A DNA stretch of 64,000 nt. Source: Rosenbergiella nectarea (GTDB taxonomy: Bacteria; Pseudomonadota; Gammaproteobacteria; Enterobacterales; Enterobacteriaceae). Below are positions 49,642 to 60,155 of this stretch, one piece after another. Within the stretch, counting starts at the first letter, position 1. Every line of letters begins with the position of its first letter. The stretch lies in assembly GCF_900111105.1 (NCBI RefSeq), contig NZ_FOGC01000006.1, positions 124,001 to 188,000 of the forward strand, given 5' to 3'. Below the pieces are notes generated by a model. That model was not told where the DNA came from, ran no database searches, and was given only the letters and a program-made list of their open reading frames with translations. A program made the translations under genes and the position numbers.

Positions 49642-50637
49642 ATGTTAAGTTTATTGAAGAATAAATCGGCCCTGGCAGCCCTATACTTAGGTTTTTTACT
49701 CACTCCTTTTGCAGGCCATGCCGATTCTGACTCGAATCTTGGTAAGGTGGCTGAACAACACACTCGCTACATTGCCACGTATTTCCCCGGCAGGATGTCG
49801 GGTACGCCAGCAGAGTTTCTGACCGCAGAGTATTTGCTACAGCAGTTTAGTCAGTTGGGGTATCGCGTACATATCCGTTATGAACCCGGGGCCGTGCGTC
49901 CGTTATCAGCGACCTCGGTGGTGGCAGAACGTCCCGGGCAGTTACCTCAAGAAATCGTGGTAATGACTCATATCGATACGCCACAGTCTTACACTGCTCA
50001 GCAGCGCCTGCACAATGTCGGCGGCCTCAACTGTCAAGGGGTCGATAACAATGCTGCCAGCTTAGGCGTTATGTTGGAATTAGCTAAGCGCTTAGCCGAC
50101 CATCACAATGGATATCGCTTACGTTTTGTGGCGTTAGGGGGTACCCAGCCGCCCCTGCAAGGGATGAGTGATTACTTGAAAAGCTTATCGGGTGATCAGC
50201 GTAAAAATATGTTACTGGTAGTGGATATGACAAATATTGTCGCCGGGAAGCACCTCGCCTTCCTCAGTGGCAATACGACGGCAGCGGCGGTGCGCAAACA
50301 AACGACGGATCAGGCCAAAGCGATCGCTCAGCAGCATGCTATTCAATTATTGACGGCGCAGCTAGCAAGCAGCCGTTCGCGGACGCTCACGGCTTACGAA
50401 CAAGTGGGTCTCCCCTACTTGCGTGTCACGTCATCGGATGCGGGTAAGCTTACTACCTTAGCGACCGGAGAAACGCAATCAGTGTTACGTGATAACGCGG
50501 CAAAAGATAACTTAGCCTACATCAACCGCCACTATCCGCACCGACTGACGCAACGTAGTTATCAGCTTGTAACTATTCTGACGCCGCTACTGCGTGGTTC
50601 ACTGACGCCTACGCACGCCTCGGCGATCAAGCATTAA
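49642..50637 (+). CDS. iap: Iap-like M28-family exported protein, probably inactive
   Basis: Homologue of E. coli Iap, a periplasmic aminopeptidase that trims alkaline phosphatase isozymes. The product is 331 residues with a signal peptide ending at FAGHADS (~residue 27). N-terminal identity is clear (TFFPGRM-type [14 protein letters not shown]). Two M28 metal-site elements remain: MTHID near residue 110 and [18 protein letters not shown] near 133. The catalytic Glu-Glu expected near residue 167 is replaced by GGTQPP, and the late metal-ligand His before the C-terminus is not found. The gene is intact and divergent from cysG, so it may be a pseudoenzyme rather than a pseudogene. Confidence 0.82.
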   Translation: MLSLLKNKSALAALYLGFLLTPFAGHADSDSNLGKVAEQHTRYIATYFPGRMSGTPAEFLTAEYLLQQFSQLGYRVHIRYEPGAVRPLSATSVVAERPGQLPQEIVVMTHIDTPQSYTAQQRLHNVGGLNCQGVDNNAASLGVMLELAKRLADHHNGYRLRFVALGGTQPPLQGMSDYLKSLSGDQRKNMLLVVDMTNIVAGKHLAFLSGNTTAAAVRKQTTDQAKAIAQQHAIQLLTAQLASSRSRTLTAYEQVGLPYLRVTSSDAGKLTTLATGETQSVLRDNAAKDNLAYINRHYPHRLTQRSYQLVTILTPLLRGSLTPTHASAIKH

Positions 50638-51368
50638 CCCTCGTGTAGCCCACATTCGCGTTTCAGCCCGAAGAAACGCGTCTCTTCTTCACGCATTCCC
50701 GGCTCCCATTTACGCGTCGTATGGGTATCCCCTACCGAGAGATAGCCTTGTTCCCACAGAGGGTGGTAGCTTAGGCCATGTTTCTTCAGATATTGATACA
50801 CTTGCCGATTATCCCAATCGACGATCGGTAAAAACTTAAAGATCCCCCGCGACAGTGACAACACTTGCAACTGAGATCGGCTTTCGGATTGCTCGCGACG
50901 TAAGCCTGCAAACCACGTTTTCACCTGCAACGTTTTCAAGGCTTGATTCAGCGGCTCCACTTTATTAAGTTGGTTATAACGCTCGAGCCCCTCAACCCCC
51001 TGCTCCCACAATTTACCGTAACGGGCTTCTTGCCAGGCAGGCGATAACGCCGCGCGGTAGACGTGTAAATTGAGCTGCAATTGGTGTTGCAGACTATCGA
51101 TAAACTGATAGGTTTCGGGGAATAGATAGCCCGTGTCGGTTAAAATTACCGGAATGTTAGAGGACTGTTGCGCCACGAGATGTAAGCTTACCGCAGCCTG
51201 GATCCCGAAACTGCTGGTCAACGCATGCTGGCCAGGAAGATGCTCCAACGCCCAAGCCACGCGCTCTTCAGCACTTAAGGCTTCAAGCTGCTGATTAACG
51301 GCCGCTAGGGCCGCTTGTTGTTCACTTTTATCTAATAAGACTAATTCTGCTAAGTTGAGCTCAGCCAT
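50634..51368 (-). CDS. cysH: phosphoadenosine phosphosulfate reductase
   Basis: Reduces PAPS to sulfite with thioredoxin. The start at ATG 51368 overlaps the cysI stop as TAATG and gives 244 residues, the E. coli length; the frame extends seven codons upstream. The PP-loop segment [14 protein letters not shown], the substrate-binding [12 protein letters not shown] and the C-terminal catalytic cysteine motif ECGLHEG are present. Its TAA overlaps the convergent iap TAA within four bases (TTAA). Confidence 0.97.
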   Translation of the reverse strand: MAELNLAELVLLDKSEQQAALAAVNQQLEALSAEERVAWALEHLPGQHALTSSFGIQAAVSLHLVAQQSSNIPVILTDTGYLFPETYQFIDSLQHQLQLNLHVYRAALSPAWQEARYGKLWEQGVEGLERYNQLNKVEPLNQALKTLQVKTWFAGLRREQSESRSQLQVLSLSRGIFKFLPIVDWDNRQVYQYLKKHGLSYHPLWEQGYLSVGDTHTTRKWEPGMREEETRFFGLKRECGLHEG

Positions 51369-53092
51369 TACGCCTCCACTGCGGCCCAAAAATCACGAGC
51401 CGGATCGATAACTTCCCGAATAATCCCTGCACGAACGGTGTAATCACCAAAGCCTTCATGCTGTTCACGCTCTATTGCCCAGCGGCCAATCAGTTCGTCG
51501 AGGATTGAGAGTATTTCCGCTTCTTGAATATTTTCACGGTACATCGCAGGGATGCGGGTTCCAATGCGGTTACCGCCAAGATGAAGGTTATAACGGCCCG
51601 GCGCTTTACCCACCAGCCCGACCTCGGCTAATAACGCCCGACCACAACCGTTTGGACAGCCAGTCACCCGCATCACGATCGCTTCATCTGCCACACCGTG
51701 GCGGGTCATCAACGTTTCCACCTCACTGATAAAACCGGGTAGAAAGCGCTCGGCTTCAGCCATCGCGAGTGGACAGGTAGGAAATGCCACACAAGCCATC
51801 GAGTTTTCGCGTTGTGGCGTCACCTTCTCCATCAAACCATGCTCGACAGCCAACGCTTCAATCGCCTCTTTTTGGCTTTCAGGTACCCCGGCAACAATCA
51901 AATTCTGATTTGCGGTAAGCCGAAAATCGCCTTGGTGAATTTTGGCAATCTCCGCTATGCCTTTTTTCAACGGGCGGCCTGGGTAATCGAGTAAACGTCC
52001 GTTTTCAATAAATAACGTTAAATGCCAATGGTCATCAATCCCTTTAATCCAACCAAAACGATCTCCCCGGGTGGTGAATTCGTAAGGACGGATAGGAGCA
52101 AAGGTTAGCCCAGCACGCTTCTCGACTTCCGCTTTGAAGACTTCTGGCCCAACGCGCTCCAAGGTATATTTGGTTTTCGCATTTTTTCGATCGGTCCGGT
52201 TGCCCCAATCACGCTGTGTCGTCACCACGGCTTGCGCGACGTCTAACACTTTTTCGAGAGGTAAATAACCGAACTCCGTCGCGGTACGGGCATATGTCGC
52301 TTTGTTCCCGTGGTCAATCGATAGCCCCCCACCCACCAGTAAGTTAAAACCGACTAATTTGCCCTCTTCCGCGATAGCGATAAAGTTCAGATCATTCGCG
52401 TGGAGATCCACATCATTATGAGGTGGGATCACCACCGTAGTTTTAAACTTCCGTGGCAGATAGGTTTCGCCAAGGATAGGTTCTTGATCCGTGGTCGCCA
52501 CTTTCTCTTTATCCCACCAAATTTCCGCGTAAGCACGGGTTTGGGGGAGCAGATGTTCAGAGATTTTCTTAGCCCATTCATAGGCTTCTTGGTGCAGAGC
52601 AGACTCTACCGGATTCGAGGTGCAGAGAACGTTACGGTTGACGTCGTTTGCCGTCGCCAACGCATCGAGGCCGACTTCGTGCAACATCTGATGCACAGGC
52701 TTAACGTTCTTCTTCAAAATACCGTGGAACTGAAAGGTTTGACGGTTAGTTAAACGAATACTGCCATATAGCGTCTTCTCTTGCGCAAAACGATCAATCG
52801 CCAACCATTGCTGAGGCGTAATAATGCCGCCAGGTAAACGGCAACGCAGCATCATAGCGTGACGTGGCTCTAGCTTCTGCTCCGTTCGTTCGGCACGAAT
52901 GTCACGGTCATCTTGTTGATACATGCCATGAAAGCGGATCAGCAGATAGTTATCGCCATTGAAGCCGCCGGTCAGGCCATCATTAAGGTCTTCTTTGATC
53001 GTCCCGCGTAAGAAATGACTCTCTTTCTTCAGGCGCTCAGCATCGGATAATTTACCCTCTACGACTAAAGGGCCAGGATATTTTGTACTCAT
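51368..53092 (-). CDS. cysI: sulfite reductase hemoprotein beta-subunit
   Basis: Siroheme/4Fe-4S subunit that reduces sulfite to sulfide. The product is 574 residues. Cluster cysteines are visible in CVAFPTC and in [19 protein letters not shown]; the duplicated sulfite/nitrite-reductase ferredoxin-like half-domains appear around [13 protein letters not shown] and [12 protein letters not shown]. The ATG overlaps the cysJ stop as TAATG and the stop overlaps cysH the same way, a fully coupled cysJIH operon. Confidence 0.98.
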   Translation of the reverse strand: MSTKYPGPLVVEGKLSDAERLKKESHFLRGTIKEDLNDGLTGGFNGDNYLLIRFHGMYQQDDRDIRAERTEQKLEPRHAMMLRCRLPGGIITPQQWLAIDRFAQEKTLYGSIRLTNRQTFQFHGILKKNVKPVHQMLHEVGLDALATANDVNRNVLCTSNPVESALHQEAYEWAKKISEHLLPQTRAYAEIWWDKEKVATTDQEPILGETYLPRKFKTTVVIPPHNDVDLHANDLNFIAIAEEGKLVGFNLLVGGGLSIDHGNKATYARTATEFGYLPLEKVLDVAQAVVTTQRDWGNRTDRKNAKTKYTLERVGPEVFKAEVEKRAGLTFAPIRPYEFTTRGDRFGWIKGIDDHWHLTLFIENGRLLDYPGRPLKKGIAEIAKIHQGDFRLTANQNLIVAGVPESQKEAIEALAVEHGLMEKVTPQRENSMACVAFPTCPLAMAEAERFLPGFISEVETLMTRHGVADEAIVMRVTGCPNGCGRALLAEVGLVGKAPGRYNLHLGGNRIGTRIPAMYRENIQEAEILSILDELIGRWAIEREQHEGFGDYTVRAGIIREVIDPARDFWAAVEA

Positions 53093-54900
53093 TAGTAGAC
53101 ATCTCTCTGATAGCGACGAGCAATGCGCAAATCGCTCAAATATTCGTCTGCAGACTCGCTGTCCATCGCACCATATTGAGCAATAATCTCTAATAAAGTG
53201 TTTTCGACATCTTTTGCCATACGGGTAGCATCGCCACAGACATAGATATGGGCACCTTGTTCAATCCAGCGCCACACTTCCTCACCCTGTTCACGAAGTT
53301 TATCTTGGACGTAAACTTTTTCTGCTTGATCCCGCGACCAAGCAAGATCGATCCGTGTGAGAAGCCCTTGTTTTACATACTTCTGCCATTCCACTTGGTA
53401 GAGGAAATCTTCGGTGAAATGAGGGTTACCAAAGAATAACCAGTTAGGCCCTTCTGCCCCGTCGTTATCCCGCTGTTGGATAAAAGAGCGGAAGGGAGCG
53501 ATCCCGGTCCCTGGGCCTATCATAATGACCGGCGTATCCCCTTCAGTCGGTAAACGGAAGTGATCGTTATGTTCGATAAAAATCTCAATCTCATCGTCTT
53601 CTTGTAACTGATCAGCAAGGAAACCAGATGCGCCTCCGCTACGCGCACGGCCCTCAATATCGTAACGCACCACACCAACAGTAATATGGACTTCATCTTC
53701 GACTTCCGCTTGCGACGACGATATAGAGTAAAGACGCGGCGTCAGCGGTCGCAGGAGTTCGACGAGTTGCTGAGCAGTAAGCTGCGTCGGTGCGTGACGG
53801 ATCATTTCGACGATAGGCCATTGCTGAGCAAACTGTTGCAGTGCGCTTTTATCGCTTATTAGGCCAAGCAAAGTCTCGTTCGCTGAGTGATGGGCATAAC
53901 TCTCGACAATTTTGCTACTGTTGACGGTTAATTCTAAACGGCTGCGTAATGCCTCACTAATCGGTAACGTGACGCCCTCAACGCTGACGGTTTCAGCCCC
54001 GTCAATCCATAATAACTCGAGGACTTCACTCACTAATGCCGGATCGTTTTTAAACCACACGCCTAATGCATCGCCCGCTTGGTAACGTAATCCTGATTCG
54101 CTGATATCGATCTCAATATGGCGAATATCGCGGTCAGACTCGCGACCCGTAATTTTTTGACTGACCGACAGCGTTGCGGTGAGCGGCGCTTCTTTAGTGT
54201 AGGGTGTGCTATCTAAGGTATCGCTAGTGCCTGAGGCAACCTGCGAAACTGCCTGTGGCGAACTGGCCGGGACCAGAGCTTGGAGGCTCGCGACGACGTC
54301 TGAACGCCATTGCTCAGCCGCCTGAGCATAATCTACGTCGGCGTCAACACGCGGTAATAAACGATCTGCGCCAAGAGAGAATAATTGCTGATCAAAATCT
54401 TTCGCCGCTTGGCAGAAGAATTCATAAGAAGAATCGCCCAAACCGAAGACCGCAAAGCGGACGTCGGGTAATGCTGGGGCTTTTTTGGAGTGCAGATATT
54501 TATGAAACGCCACCGCTTCTTCCGGCGCTTCGCCTTCACCTTGAGTGGAGGTTACCACCAGTACAATCTTCTCTGCCGCAATCTGCTTGAATTTATAATC
54601 CGCCGCATTGACCAAATTAACCTGAAGCTGCACGCCGAGTAGATCATCACGTAGTTGCTCCGCTAAACGCCGCGCATTGCCGGTTTGTGAAGCAGAAATC
54701 AACGTAATACTCGGTTGCTCGACTTTCGCAGCAGGCGTAGACACTGCTGGGTTACTCGAAACGGCCGAGGAGTCGCCAAGACGCCCCCAGCAATACCCAG
54801 AGATCCACGCGAGTTGATGGGAAGTCAGTTCTTGAGTGACGTCTTGTAAGCGGGCAAGTTGCTCCGCACTAAGCGGCAGCTGAGGGGCTTGAGTGGTCAT
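53092..54900 (-). CDS. cysJ: sulfite reductase flavoprotein alpha-subunit
   Basis: NADPH-dependent flavoprotein that feeds electrons to CysI. The product is 602 residues. The flavodoxin-like domain starts near residue 65 ([23 protein letters not shown]) with [17 protein letters not shown]; the FAD domain has [15 protein letters not shown] and the NADPH domain [19 protein letters not shown], with C-terminal [14 protein letters not shown] and RRYQRDVY. It is divergent from queD across 262 bp, which should carry the CysB-controlled promoter, though I could not place a site. Confidence 0.98.
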   Translation of the reverse strand: MTTQAPQLPLSAEQLARLQDVTQELTSHQLAWISGYCWGRLGDSSAVSSNPAVSTPAAKVEQPSITLISASQTGNARRLAEQLRDDLLGVQLQVNLVNAADYKFKQIAAEKIVLVVTSTQGEGEAPEEAVAFHKYLHSKKAPALPDVRFAVFGLGDSSYEFFCQAAKDFDQQLFSLGADRLLPRVDADVDYAQAAEQWRSDVVASLQALVPASSPQAVSQVASGTSDTLDSTPYTKEAPLTATLSVSQKITGRESDRDIRHIEIDISESGLRYQAGDALGVWFKNDPALVSEVLELLWIDGAETVSVEGVTLPISEALRSRLELTVNSSKIVESYAHHSANETLLGLISDKSALQQFAQQWPIVEMIRHAPTQLTAQQLVELLRPLTPRLYSISSSQAEVEDEVHITVGVVRYDIEGRARSGGASGFLADQLQEDDEIEIFIEHNDHFRLPTEGDTPVIMIGPGTGIAPFRSFIQQRDNDGAEGPNWLFFGNPHFTEDFLYQVEWQKYVKQGLLTRIDLAWSRDQAEKVYVQDKLREQGEEVWRWIEQGAHIYVCGDATRMAKDVENTLLEIIAQYGAMDSESADEYLSDLRIARRYQRDVY

Positions 54901-55162
54901 TGCTTATCGTATTCCAGTGCCAAGGGCAAAAATATCAGTAAGTGTAGAGTAACCGTACGATTATTACTGATAAAGACAGCTTAAGTATATTAAATAACTA
55001 AATACACTAACTCGTTTTAGTAGTAAGGCTTATCGATAAAACTGATTAGCCTAAAGACAGATTAACAATATGATGGGTTGACGGCGAAAAGGGTGAGAAG
55101 CGTTAACTTTTACGTTAAACTGCCCCCTTTTCACTCATCTATCGCGGAATTTTATCAACGCT

Positions 55163-55528
55163 ATGGCAGTCACGACGTTATTTAAAGAATTTCAATTCGA
55201 AGCGGCGCATTTTCTCCCGCATGTTCCCGAAGGGCACAAATGTGGACGTTTGCACGGACATTCCTTCCTCGTTCGTTTAGAGATTACCGGTGAAGTGGAC
55301 GCCCACACTGGATGGGTAATGGACTTTGCGGAATTAAAAGCGGCTTTTAAGCCTCTTTATGAAAGATTAGATCACCACTATCTGAATGATATCGCCGGAT
55401 TGGAAAATCCGACCAGTGAGGTCCTTGCAGTCTGGATTTGGCAACAAATGAAACCCAAACTGCCGTTGCTGAGCGCAGTGATGATTAAAGAAACCTGTAC
55501 CGCGGGCTGTACCTATCGCGGAGAGTAA
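55163..55528 (+). CDS. queD: 6-carboxytetrahydropterin synthase QueD
   Basis: Converts dihydroneopterin triphosphate to 6-carboxytetrahydropterin in queuosine (preQ0) synthesis. The product is 121 residues. Zinc-binding histidines and the catalytic Cys are visible in [24 protein letters not shown] in separated form; [25 protein letters not shown] and the late [10 protein letters not shown] complete the family pattern. It is convergent with queE, the next enzyme of the pathway, with stops 3 bp apart. Confidence 0.97.
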   Translation: MAVTTLFKEFQFEAAHFLPHVPEGHKCGRLHGHSFLVRLEITGEVDAHTGWVMDFAELKAAFKPLYERLDHHYLNDIAGLENPTSEVLAVWIWQQMKPKLPLLSAVMIKETCTAGCTYRGE

Positions 55529-55531
55529 TCC

Positions 55532-56203
55532 TTAAGCGATATTAAGATATTTATGCGTCTGCATTGAAAAGCGCCAGTTCCTCGCGATGCAGGTCGCAAT
55601 GCACAGTTCAGTGGCAGCCTTCTTACAGCTAATCGGCTGCAAGGCAATAATGCGTTGAGTAGAAGGTGGAACTTGGCTTAGCAGAAGATCCAGCGCGTCG
55701 ATATCGCGCTGACGTCCAACCGGATGCTTCACTTCATTCGCTCTAAGCAAAGCACTGTTCAGTACATCATAGCCACCGCGCATATTCACTTTTGGCGATA
55801 CCGTTACCCAAGTCGCTACCGAGCAGCGGATAGGATGTGTGCCGCTCGTTTCGATCTGGCACTGAAAACCTTCCTGCTCAAATTGTTCGGTAAGCAACGT
55901 CAAATCATAGAGCGCAGGCTCGCCGCCGGTGATCACGATATGTTTTGCCGTCCAACCTTGTTCGGCAATCACTGCCAGCAGCTGTTCGACGCTAGCATCC
56001 GCCCACGCCTCACTTTCCGCCATTTTATGCACAATGTCAGCAAGTGGCTGCTGCTGGTCAGCATACTTTTCCCAAGTGTGCTTAGTATCGCACCAACTAC
56101 AGCCAACGGGGCATCCTTGGAGACGAATAAAGATGGCGGGTGCGCCAGTGTAAAATCCTTCACCTTGCAAGGTTTGGAACATTTCATTAATTGGGTAAAG
56201 CAT
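55532..56203 (-). CDS. queE: 7-carboxy-7-deazaguanine synthase QueE (radical SAM)
   Basis: Radical SAM enzyme that rearranges carboxytetrahydropterin to 7-carboxy-7-deazaguanine. The start at ATG 56203 (MLYPINEMFQTLQGEG) gives 223 residues, the E. coli length; an upstream GTG adds two residues. The cluster motif is CPVGCSWCDTKHTWEKY, the C-x3-C-x2-C form. GGEPALYDL, ETSGTHPI and SPKVNMRGGYDVL follow, ending SMQTHKYLNIA. It is the last backbone gene before the Tad locus. Confidence 0.97.
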   Translation of the reverse strand: MLYPINEMFQTLQGEGFYTGAPAIFIRLQGCPVGCSWCDTKHTWEKYADQQQPLADIVHKMAESEAWADASVEQLLAVIAEQGWTAKHIVITGGEPALYDLTLLTEQFEQEGFQCQIETSGTHPIRCSVATWVTVSPKVNMRGGYDVLNSALLRANEVKHPVGRQRDIDALDLLLSQVPPSTQRIIALQPISCKKAATELCIATCIARNWRFSMQTHKYLNIA

Positions 56204-56274
56204 GGACACTCAATTTCAGCTCGAAAAAGGCTATTATCGCAGAAGTTACCCGATTGATCATGTCCCAATGATGC

Positions 56275-57969
56275 CTACTGGGTAAAACTGCCGATCTCAT
56301 CGCTAAGAAAACCTTTGATCAGGTCAACCACCTGCTTACGGTTTACCGCCTTGGCTGCATTGCCTTCGCCCGTACAATAATCACGCCACTTATTTACCCT
56401 TGCTGTCGAGTTAGTGGTAGATACATAATAGATATCGACCCGTTGAGCGTTGGTTTCAGGTCTTTCCAGGATACCCTCTTTAATTTTATCGCACAATTTA
56501 TAGTCTTTTAAATAGCGGTCGGTGACCTTTTTAGGACCAGTACTATCATCACCATCAGACATAATCACAAAAATTTTCCGCGGGTTATGTCCCTTCATCA
56601 TCACTGGCACAGAGCGTACTAACCCTGATGAAGTTGCGGTCCAGCCCTGTGGCTTCATATTTTGAAATTGGTCAAGTTCCTGGGCATCGTTGGTCAGCTC
56701 TATTAACCATGAATAAAGTCTAGCATCTGCAAGCTGACCGTCTCTATTCCACCAACCCGTGTTATGGCACATTCGACTAAAAGTACGGTATTTAGCATCG
56801 TCCCTTCCCGTCCACAACATAGGAAACGTTATAATCGCCTCATCGCTAAACATTCTTTTAAGCGTTTCGGGAAAATCCACTGCATCGATATGCTCGATGG
56901 TAAACGAATTAAGTTGCGCTTGTTTTACTTGAACCGCCCTAGCATATTCGTTGGTAATAATTTCCATTGATTTCTTTGAAAAAATATCATCGGCATAGAA
57001 GGTATTGCCAAGTATATCTTGTTCCTTAAATCGATTATCAAAACAGGAATAGGTGTCATGCCCTGCCTTTTCTCCCCCCTTACTATCGTTTTTTCGACAC
57101 CATTTATCTAGGATGGTTTGTAGGGGGAGTGCTGGCCTAGACTGCCTCACATTATCGGAATAATACTTATAACGATGAGTATCCATATAGTATGTTTGCT
57201 GGTTTAGGTTCTTATACCTACTATCGATGAATTTATCCCCCCAGAAGGCATAGTTAATGTCCCACCCTTTTTTAGGCACGAATAACACGCTGCAACCTGC
57301 TTTAGGGCCGCCACGTTGGTTGGTTTCAGGATATTTTACCGCGACACCTGAACTGAATGGCACCATGGCAACTTTTGAATCCGGATTACTTTTAAGAATG
57401 AATTCGGTTAACTCTTTGAAAGTTTCTTTCAATAATCTTATGCCAGCACCTTGCTGTGATGTCGAAAAATCGACAACAAAAACGATATCCACGGGTCGTG
57501 ACACTTTCTTTGTCACCGTAATAGCGGATGAACTCACAGTGAAGTTCTTTTTGTCTTCACTTAACGAACGGTGATAGAACAGAAACGGTAACTCGACTTT
57601 AATAATGGGTTGATAAGTCATAAATGCTGCATTCTTATCAACATCATTGCCAACCGTCGAGGTAGTCCCCGATAATGTTGGGGATTTAGTACTCTCTGGA
57701 AAAAACTCCTTAGCATAGTTGACTAACATTTTTTTCATACTTGCGGAGGGCTCACTTCCTTGGGTCACTGAGCTACTAGCGGAAACCATTAACCCTATTT
57801 CTGCAGAAACATCACCTAATTTAGATTTAGCGATAAACATCTTCAGAGAGTTCATTCCAAAGGCGATTAGAACAATAAGAAGAGGTAATAGCACAGCAAA
57901 TGAAATCATTACCCCGCCATATTCATCTTTCATCCTCGGTATCGCGCGTGTTACTTTCCTTGTAAGCAT
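56275..57969 (-). CDS. tadG: TadG-like protein with vWA domain (Tad pilus)
   Basis: A 564-residue protein at the end of the Tad operon. An N-terminal membrane segment (residues ~20-45, MISFAVLLPLLIVLIAFGMNSL) is preceded by the GGVMI sorting-like context shared with TadE/F pseudopilins. A von Willebrand factor A domain follows, with the MIDAS start FVVDFSTSQQG near residue 170 and a late VIMSDGDDST segment. This is the usual TadG build: pseudopilin-like anchor plus a metal-dependent adhesion domain. The ATG lies 19 bp inside the upstream gene. The middle insert (~residues 230-400) is long and unlike anything I recognise. Confidence 0.85.
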   Translation of the reverse strand: MLTRKVTRAIPRMKDEYGGVMISFAVLLPLLIVLIAFGMNSLKMFIAKSKLGDVSAEIGLMVSASSSVTQGSEPSASMKKMLVNYAKEFFPESTKSPTLSGTTSTVGNDVDKNAAFMTYQPIIKVELPFLFYHRSLSEDKKNFTVSSSAITVTKKVSRPVDIVFVVDFSTSQQGAGIRLLKETFKELTEFILKSNPDSKVAMVPFSSGVAVKYPETNQRGGPKAGCSVLFVPKKGWDINYAFWGDKFIDSRYKNLNQQTYYMDTHRYKYYSDNVRQSRPALPLQTILDKWCRKNDSKGGEKAGHDTYSCFDNRFKEQDILGNTFYADDIFSKKSMEIITNEYARAVQVKQAQLNSFTIEHIDAVDFPETLKRMFSDEAIITFPMLWTGRDDAKYRTFSRMCHNTGWWNRDGQLADARLYSWLIELTNDAQELDQFQNMKPQGWTATSSGLVRSVPVMMKGHNPRKIFVIMSDGDDSTGPKKVTDRYLKDYKLCDKIKEGILERPETNAQRVDIYYVSTTNSTARVNKWRDYCTGEGNAAKAVNRKQVVDLIKGFLSDEIGSFTQ

Positions 57970-58334
57970 TGGCGTATCTCCGCAGTTGTCGTAATGGCTC
58001 GTAGCAAATTTTTTTTATTATGGATAATAAAAACAGTTGGTAAACTCTGTGGCTTAAATTTCCTTACCCAAATTCCTTGAGTATCATTAATAATAGGAAT
58101 GATATAAATATTGGAAATAAGTTGATTACTAATATTAATGAATGTCACTTTTCCTTTATTTTGTAACGTCGGACTTAAGTAATACTCCTCATTAAAATCC
58201 AAAAATAACGCCAACTGAGTAGGGACTGAGCTATTAATAAAAACATAACATTCAAGGTTATTCTTCATCGACGCATAACTCGTTGCAGAGAGTTGCATTA
58301 ATAGTATAAGTCCTAATAGACTTACTTTACCCAT
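57951..58334 (-). CDS. small exported protein of the Tad operon (function unknown)
   Basis: A 127-residue protein with a clear signal peptide (LLGLILLMQLSATSYA). The mature part begins ECYVFINSSVPTQLALFLDF and later has LPTVFIIHNKKNLLRAITTTAEIRQCL. This layout (strand-helix start with F-x-N-S-S-x-P, then a cis-Pro-like PT before a strand) resembles the TrbC-type thioredoxin-like fold of plasmid transfer systems, but the resemblance is weak and there is no CxxC. It sits 2 bp after tadF and overlaps tadG by 19 bp. It could be a periplasmic assembly or folding factor for the pilus. Confidence 0.65.
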   Translation of the reverse strand: MGKVSLLGLILLMQLSATSYASMKNNLECYVFINSSVPTQLALFLDFNEEYYLSPTLQNKGKVTFINISNQLISNIYIIPIINDTQGIWVRKFKPQSLPTVFIIHNKKNLLRAITTTAEIRQCLQGK

Positions 58335-58336
58335 TA

Positions 58337-58897
58337 TTACCTCACTAAAAGAATAGTGTGTGCACTGACATACTCAGGAAGAATATTGGCACCTTTTAAA
58401 AGGGTATTCAGCGTTCCTTTAGGCGTAGGGACAATCAAAGAAACTTGATACAGTGGCAACCATCTATTACGACTACTGTAGGATGAAAATTCAATTTTCT
58501 TTCGTATTTCGGGTATTGATAGAGAGTTACATAGCCGCGAACCATAATCTAACTTTTGAACAGAACTTATTGTTTTCTTATCATTCTGCGTAAAGTGGAC
58601 CGCTTCGACACGAAGGCAAAGTTCTGCATCGTAGCGATGATAGGTCAAACTTTTGACCAACTGGTAAATTTATTTCACATCGTTATTCGAAAAAGCTTCT
58701 CTTCTTCCATATAATTCATTTCTTTCTCGAAGAACAGAAGCAATAGAATAGTTAACCCTTTCTACTTGGCTTTTCATCGCTAACCAAGAACCATACTCAA
58801 GGATCGCTACCGTTATTATCGATAAGAATGAAAATATAAATGCTGCTTCGACGATTACACTACCTTTATTATTGGTAAAGATCGAGTAGAATTTCAT
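58337..58897 (-). pseudogene. tadF: TadF pseudopilin with in-frame TAA stop
   Basis: Reading from ATG 58897 the first 75 codons give a TadF N-terminus: FTNNKGSVIVEAAFIFSFLSIITVAILEYGSWLA (processing and membrane segment), then VERVNYSIASVLRERNELYGRREAFSNNDVK. TAA at 58672-58670 interrupts it. The same frame continues without another stop for 110 codons (IYQLVKSLTYHRYDAEL...), which matches the rest of a ~190-residue TadF in position, and ends just before the next gene. A single-base change (for example CAA to TAA) explains it. The second part could restart at TTG 58660 but would lack the membrane anchor. Confidence 0.85.
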
Positions 58898-58904
58898 TTA
58901 TTCG

Positions 58905-59402
58905 CTACCTCGATGACTCAATCATGTAAACGACCTTTCTGGTCAGAAAACTATCAAGCTGTGAAAAAAGAGACTCTGACCACGCCATATTACTGATTAT
59001 TTTAATGGGCCTATACCGATAACTGACCGAGTAAAGGCCTAATCTCTTTTTGTTATTATAAACCGATGAGCATCGGTTATTAATAACATCATTAACACTA
59101 GTGCAAAAGCTTGCGTCAACTTGAATATTTTTAGGGTCAATAAACATTACCCAGAAATCACTTTGCTTATAGAAATAATCATTAAAAGCCTGCGTGTAAT
59201 CGAGATTAGAGGTTTGATTATCTTTATAAGCACTATTTCTAGCCGCTTGTGATAATGAGTAATCCATAGCGACGACCACGAAAAGAAACTTACACACTTC
59301 AAAAATAATGAAAACAAAACCGATAAAAATAATATAAATAAATGAAAACTCTATGGCTATTACACCACTATTATTGGTAAATTTATTTAATAAACGCTTC
59401 AT
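58905..59402 (-). CDS. tadE: TadE pseudopilin
   Basis: A 165-residue protein of the TadE family, a minor pseudopilin processed by TadV that takes part in Flp pilus biogenesis. The N-terminus has the family form NNSGVIAIEFSFIYIIFIGFVFIIFEVCKFLFV, with the Glu at +5 of the cleavage motif and a single membrane helix. The rest is periplasmic with two cysteines (FCTSVN, NNRCSS). It lies 12 bp after tadD and 7 bp before tadF. Confidence 0.85.
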   Translation of the reverse strand: MKRLLNKFTNNSGVIAIEFSFIYIIFIGFVFIIFEVCKFLFVVVAMDYSLSQAARNSAYKDNQTSNLDYTQAFNDYFYKQSDFWVMFIDPKNIQVDASFCTSVNDVINNRCSSVYNNKKRLGLYSVSYRYRPIKIISNMAWSESLFSQLDSFLTRKVVYMIESSR

Positions 59403-59414
59403 CGCTGTACTCGA

Positions 59415-60155
59415 TTAAAAGGTCTGAACATTAAAAAGGTCTGTGGCTAAGAGATCTGGGTGCTTACTGTAGCTTCGCTTTTTTATAATATCCTTCGCAT
59501 AGCGAAGGTCACCACTTTTTGCCAACGCAAAGACCAAATTATGCTCAAGCTGACTATTGTTATACCCTCGTAAATAAATCGGTAACAGCAGTTGCACAGC
59601 TTCAGTATATTTTTTTTGGATGATATAAATCATGGCCATATTATTGACAACATCTTCTTCTTGCCTGTAACCCGCCCTTGCCTGTGAAAAGGAGACCAGA
59701 GCGTTGTCAAGATCCCCCATCTGCGCTTGAATCACACCCTTCAAATTCAATCCATCAGAATTACTTCTATCTTTGTTCAATGCAATATCAACAAATTGTA
59801 GCGATTTTTTAAACTCACCGAGTTCCGAAAGGTTTTTAGCTTGCAGTAAATAGATGTCAGGTGAAGCACCTGAGGATAGAAGTGGCTTCAAATAATACAT
59901 AGATGAACGATAATCTTGCGAAAGATAGTAATAATTAGCTAAATCATATCGCACTTTAGAATTATTGGATTTTTTTAATTCATCACGCTTCATTTTTATT
60001 AGCCCAGAATAGTTTTTTACTTTTAGTAAAAGACTCTCATTGGCGTGCGAAACATTATTTTTATAAGATCCAGAAAAATTATCATTACTCGAACATCCGA
60101 CCATTAACCATGCGACGGTGAAACAGATAATTGAATAGCGTGAACAGTTAACCAT
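59415..60155 (-). CDS. tadD: TadD-like TPR lipoprotein
   Basis: A 246-residue lipoprotein of the Tad machine, thought to pilot outer-membrane secretin assembly. The start at ATG 60155 (MVNCSRYSIICFTVAW) overlaps tadC by 8 bp. The signal peptide ends at the lipobox MVGC (cysteine ~21). Tetratricopeptide repeats cover residues ~60-200 (DLANYYYLSQDYRSSMYYLKPLL, LNLKGVIQAQMGDLDNALVSFSQA, NNMAMIYIIQKKYTEAVQLL). It is AT-rich like its neighbours. Confidence 0.85.
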   Translation of the reverse strand: MVNCSRYSIICFTVAWLMVGCSSNDNFSGSYKNNVSHANESLLLKVKNYSGLIKMKRDELKKSNNSKVRYDLANYYYLSQDYRSSMYYLKPLLSSGASPDIYLLQAKNLSELGEFKKSLQFVDIALNKDRSNSDGLNLKGVIQAQMGDLDNALVSFSQARAGYRQEEDVVNNMAMIYIIQKKYTEAVQLLLPIYLRGYNNSQLEHNLVFALAKSGDLRYAKDIIKKRSYSKHPDLLATDLFNVQTF

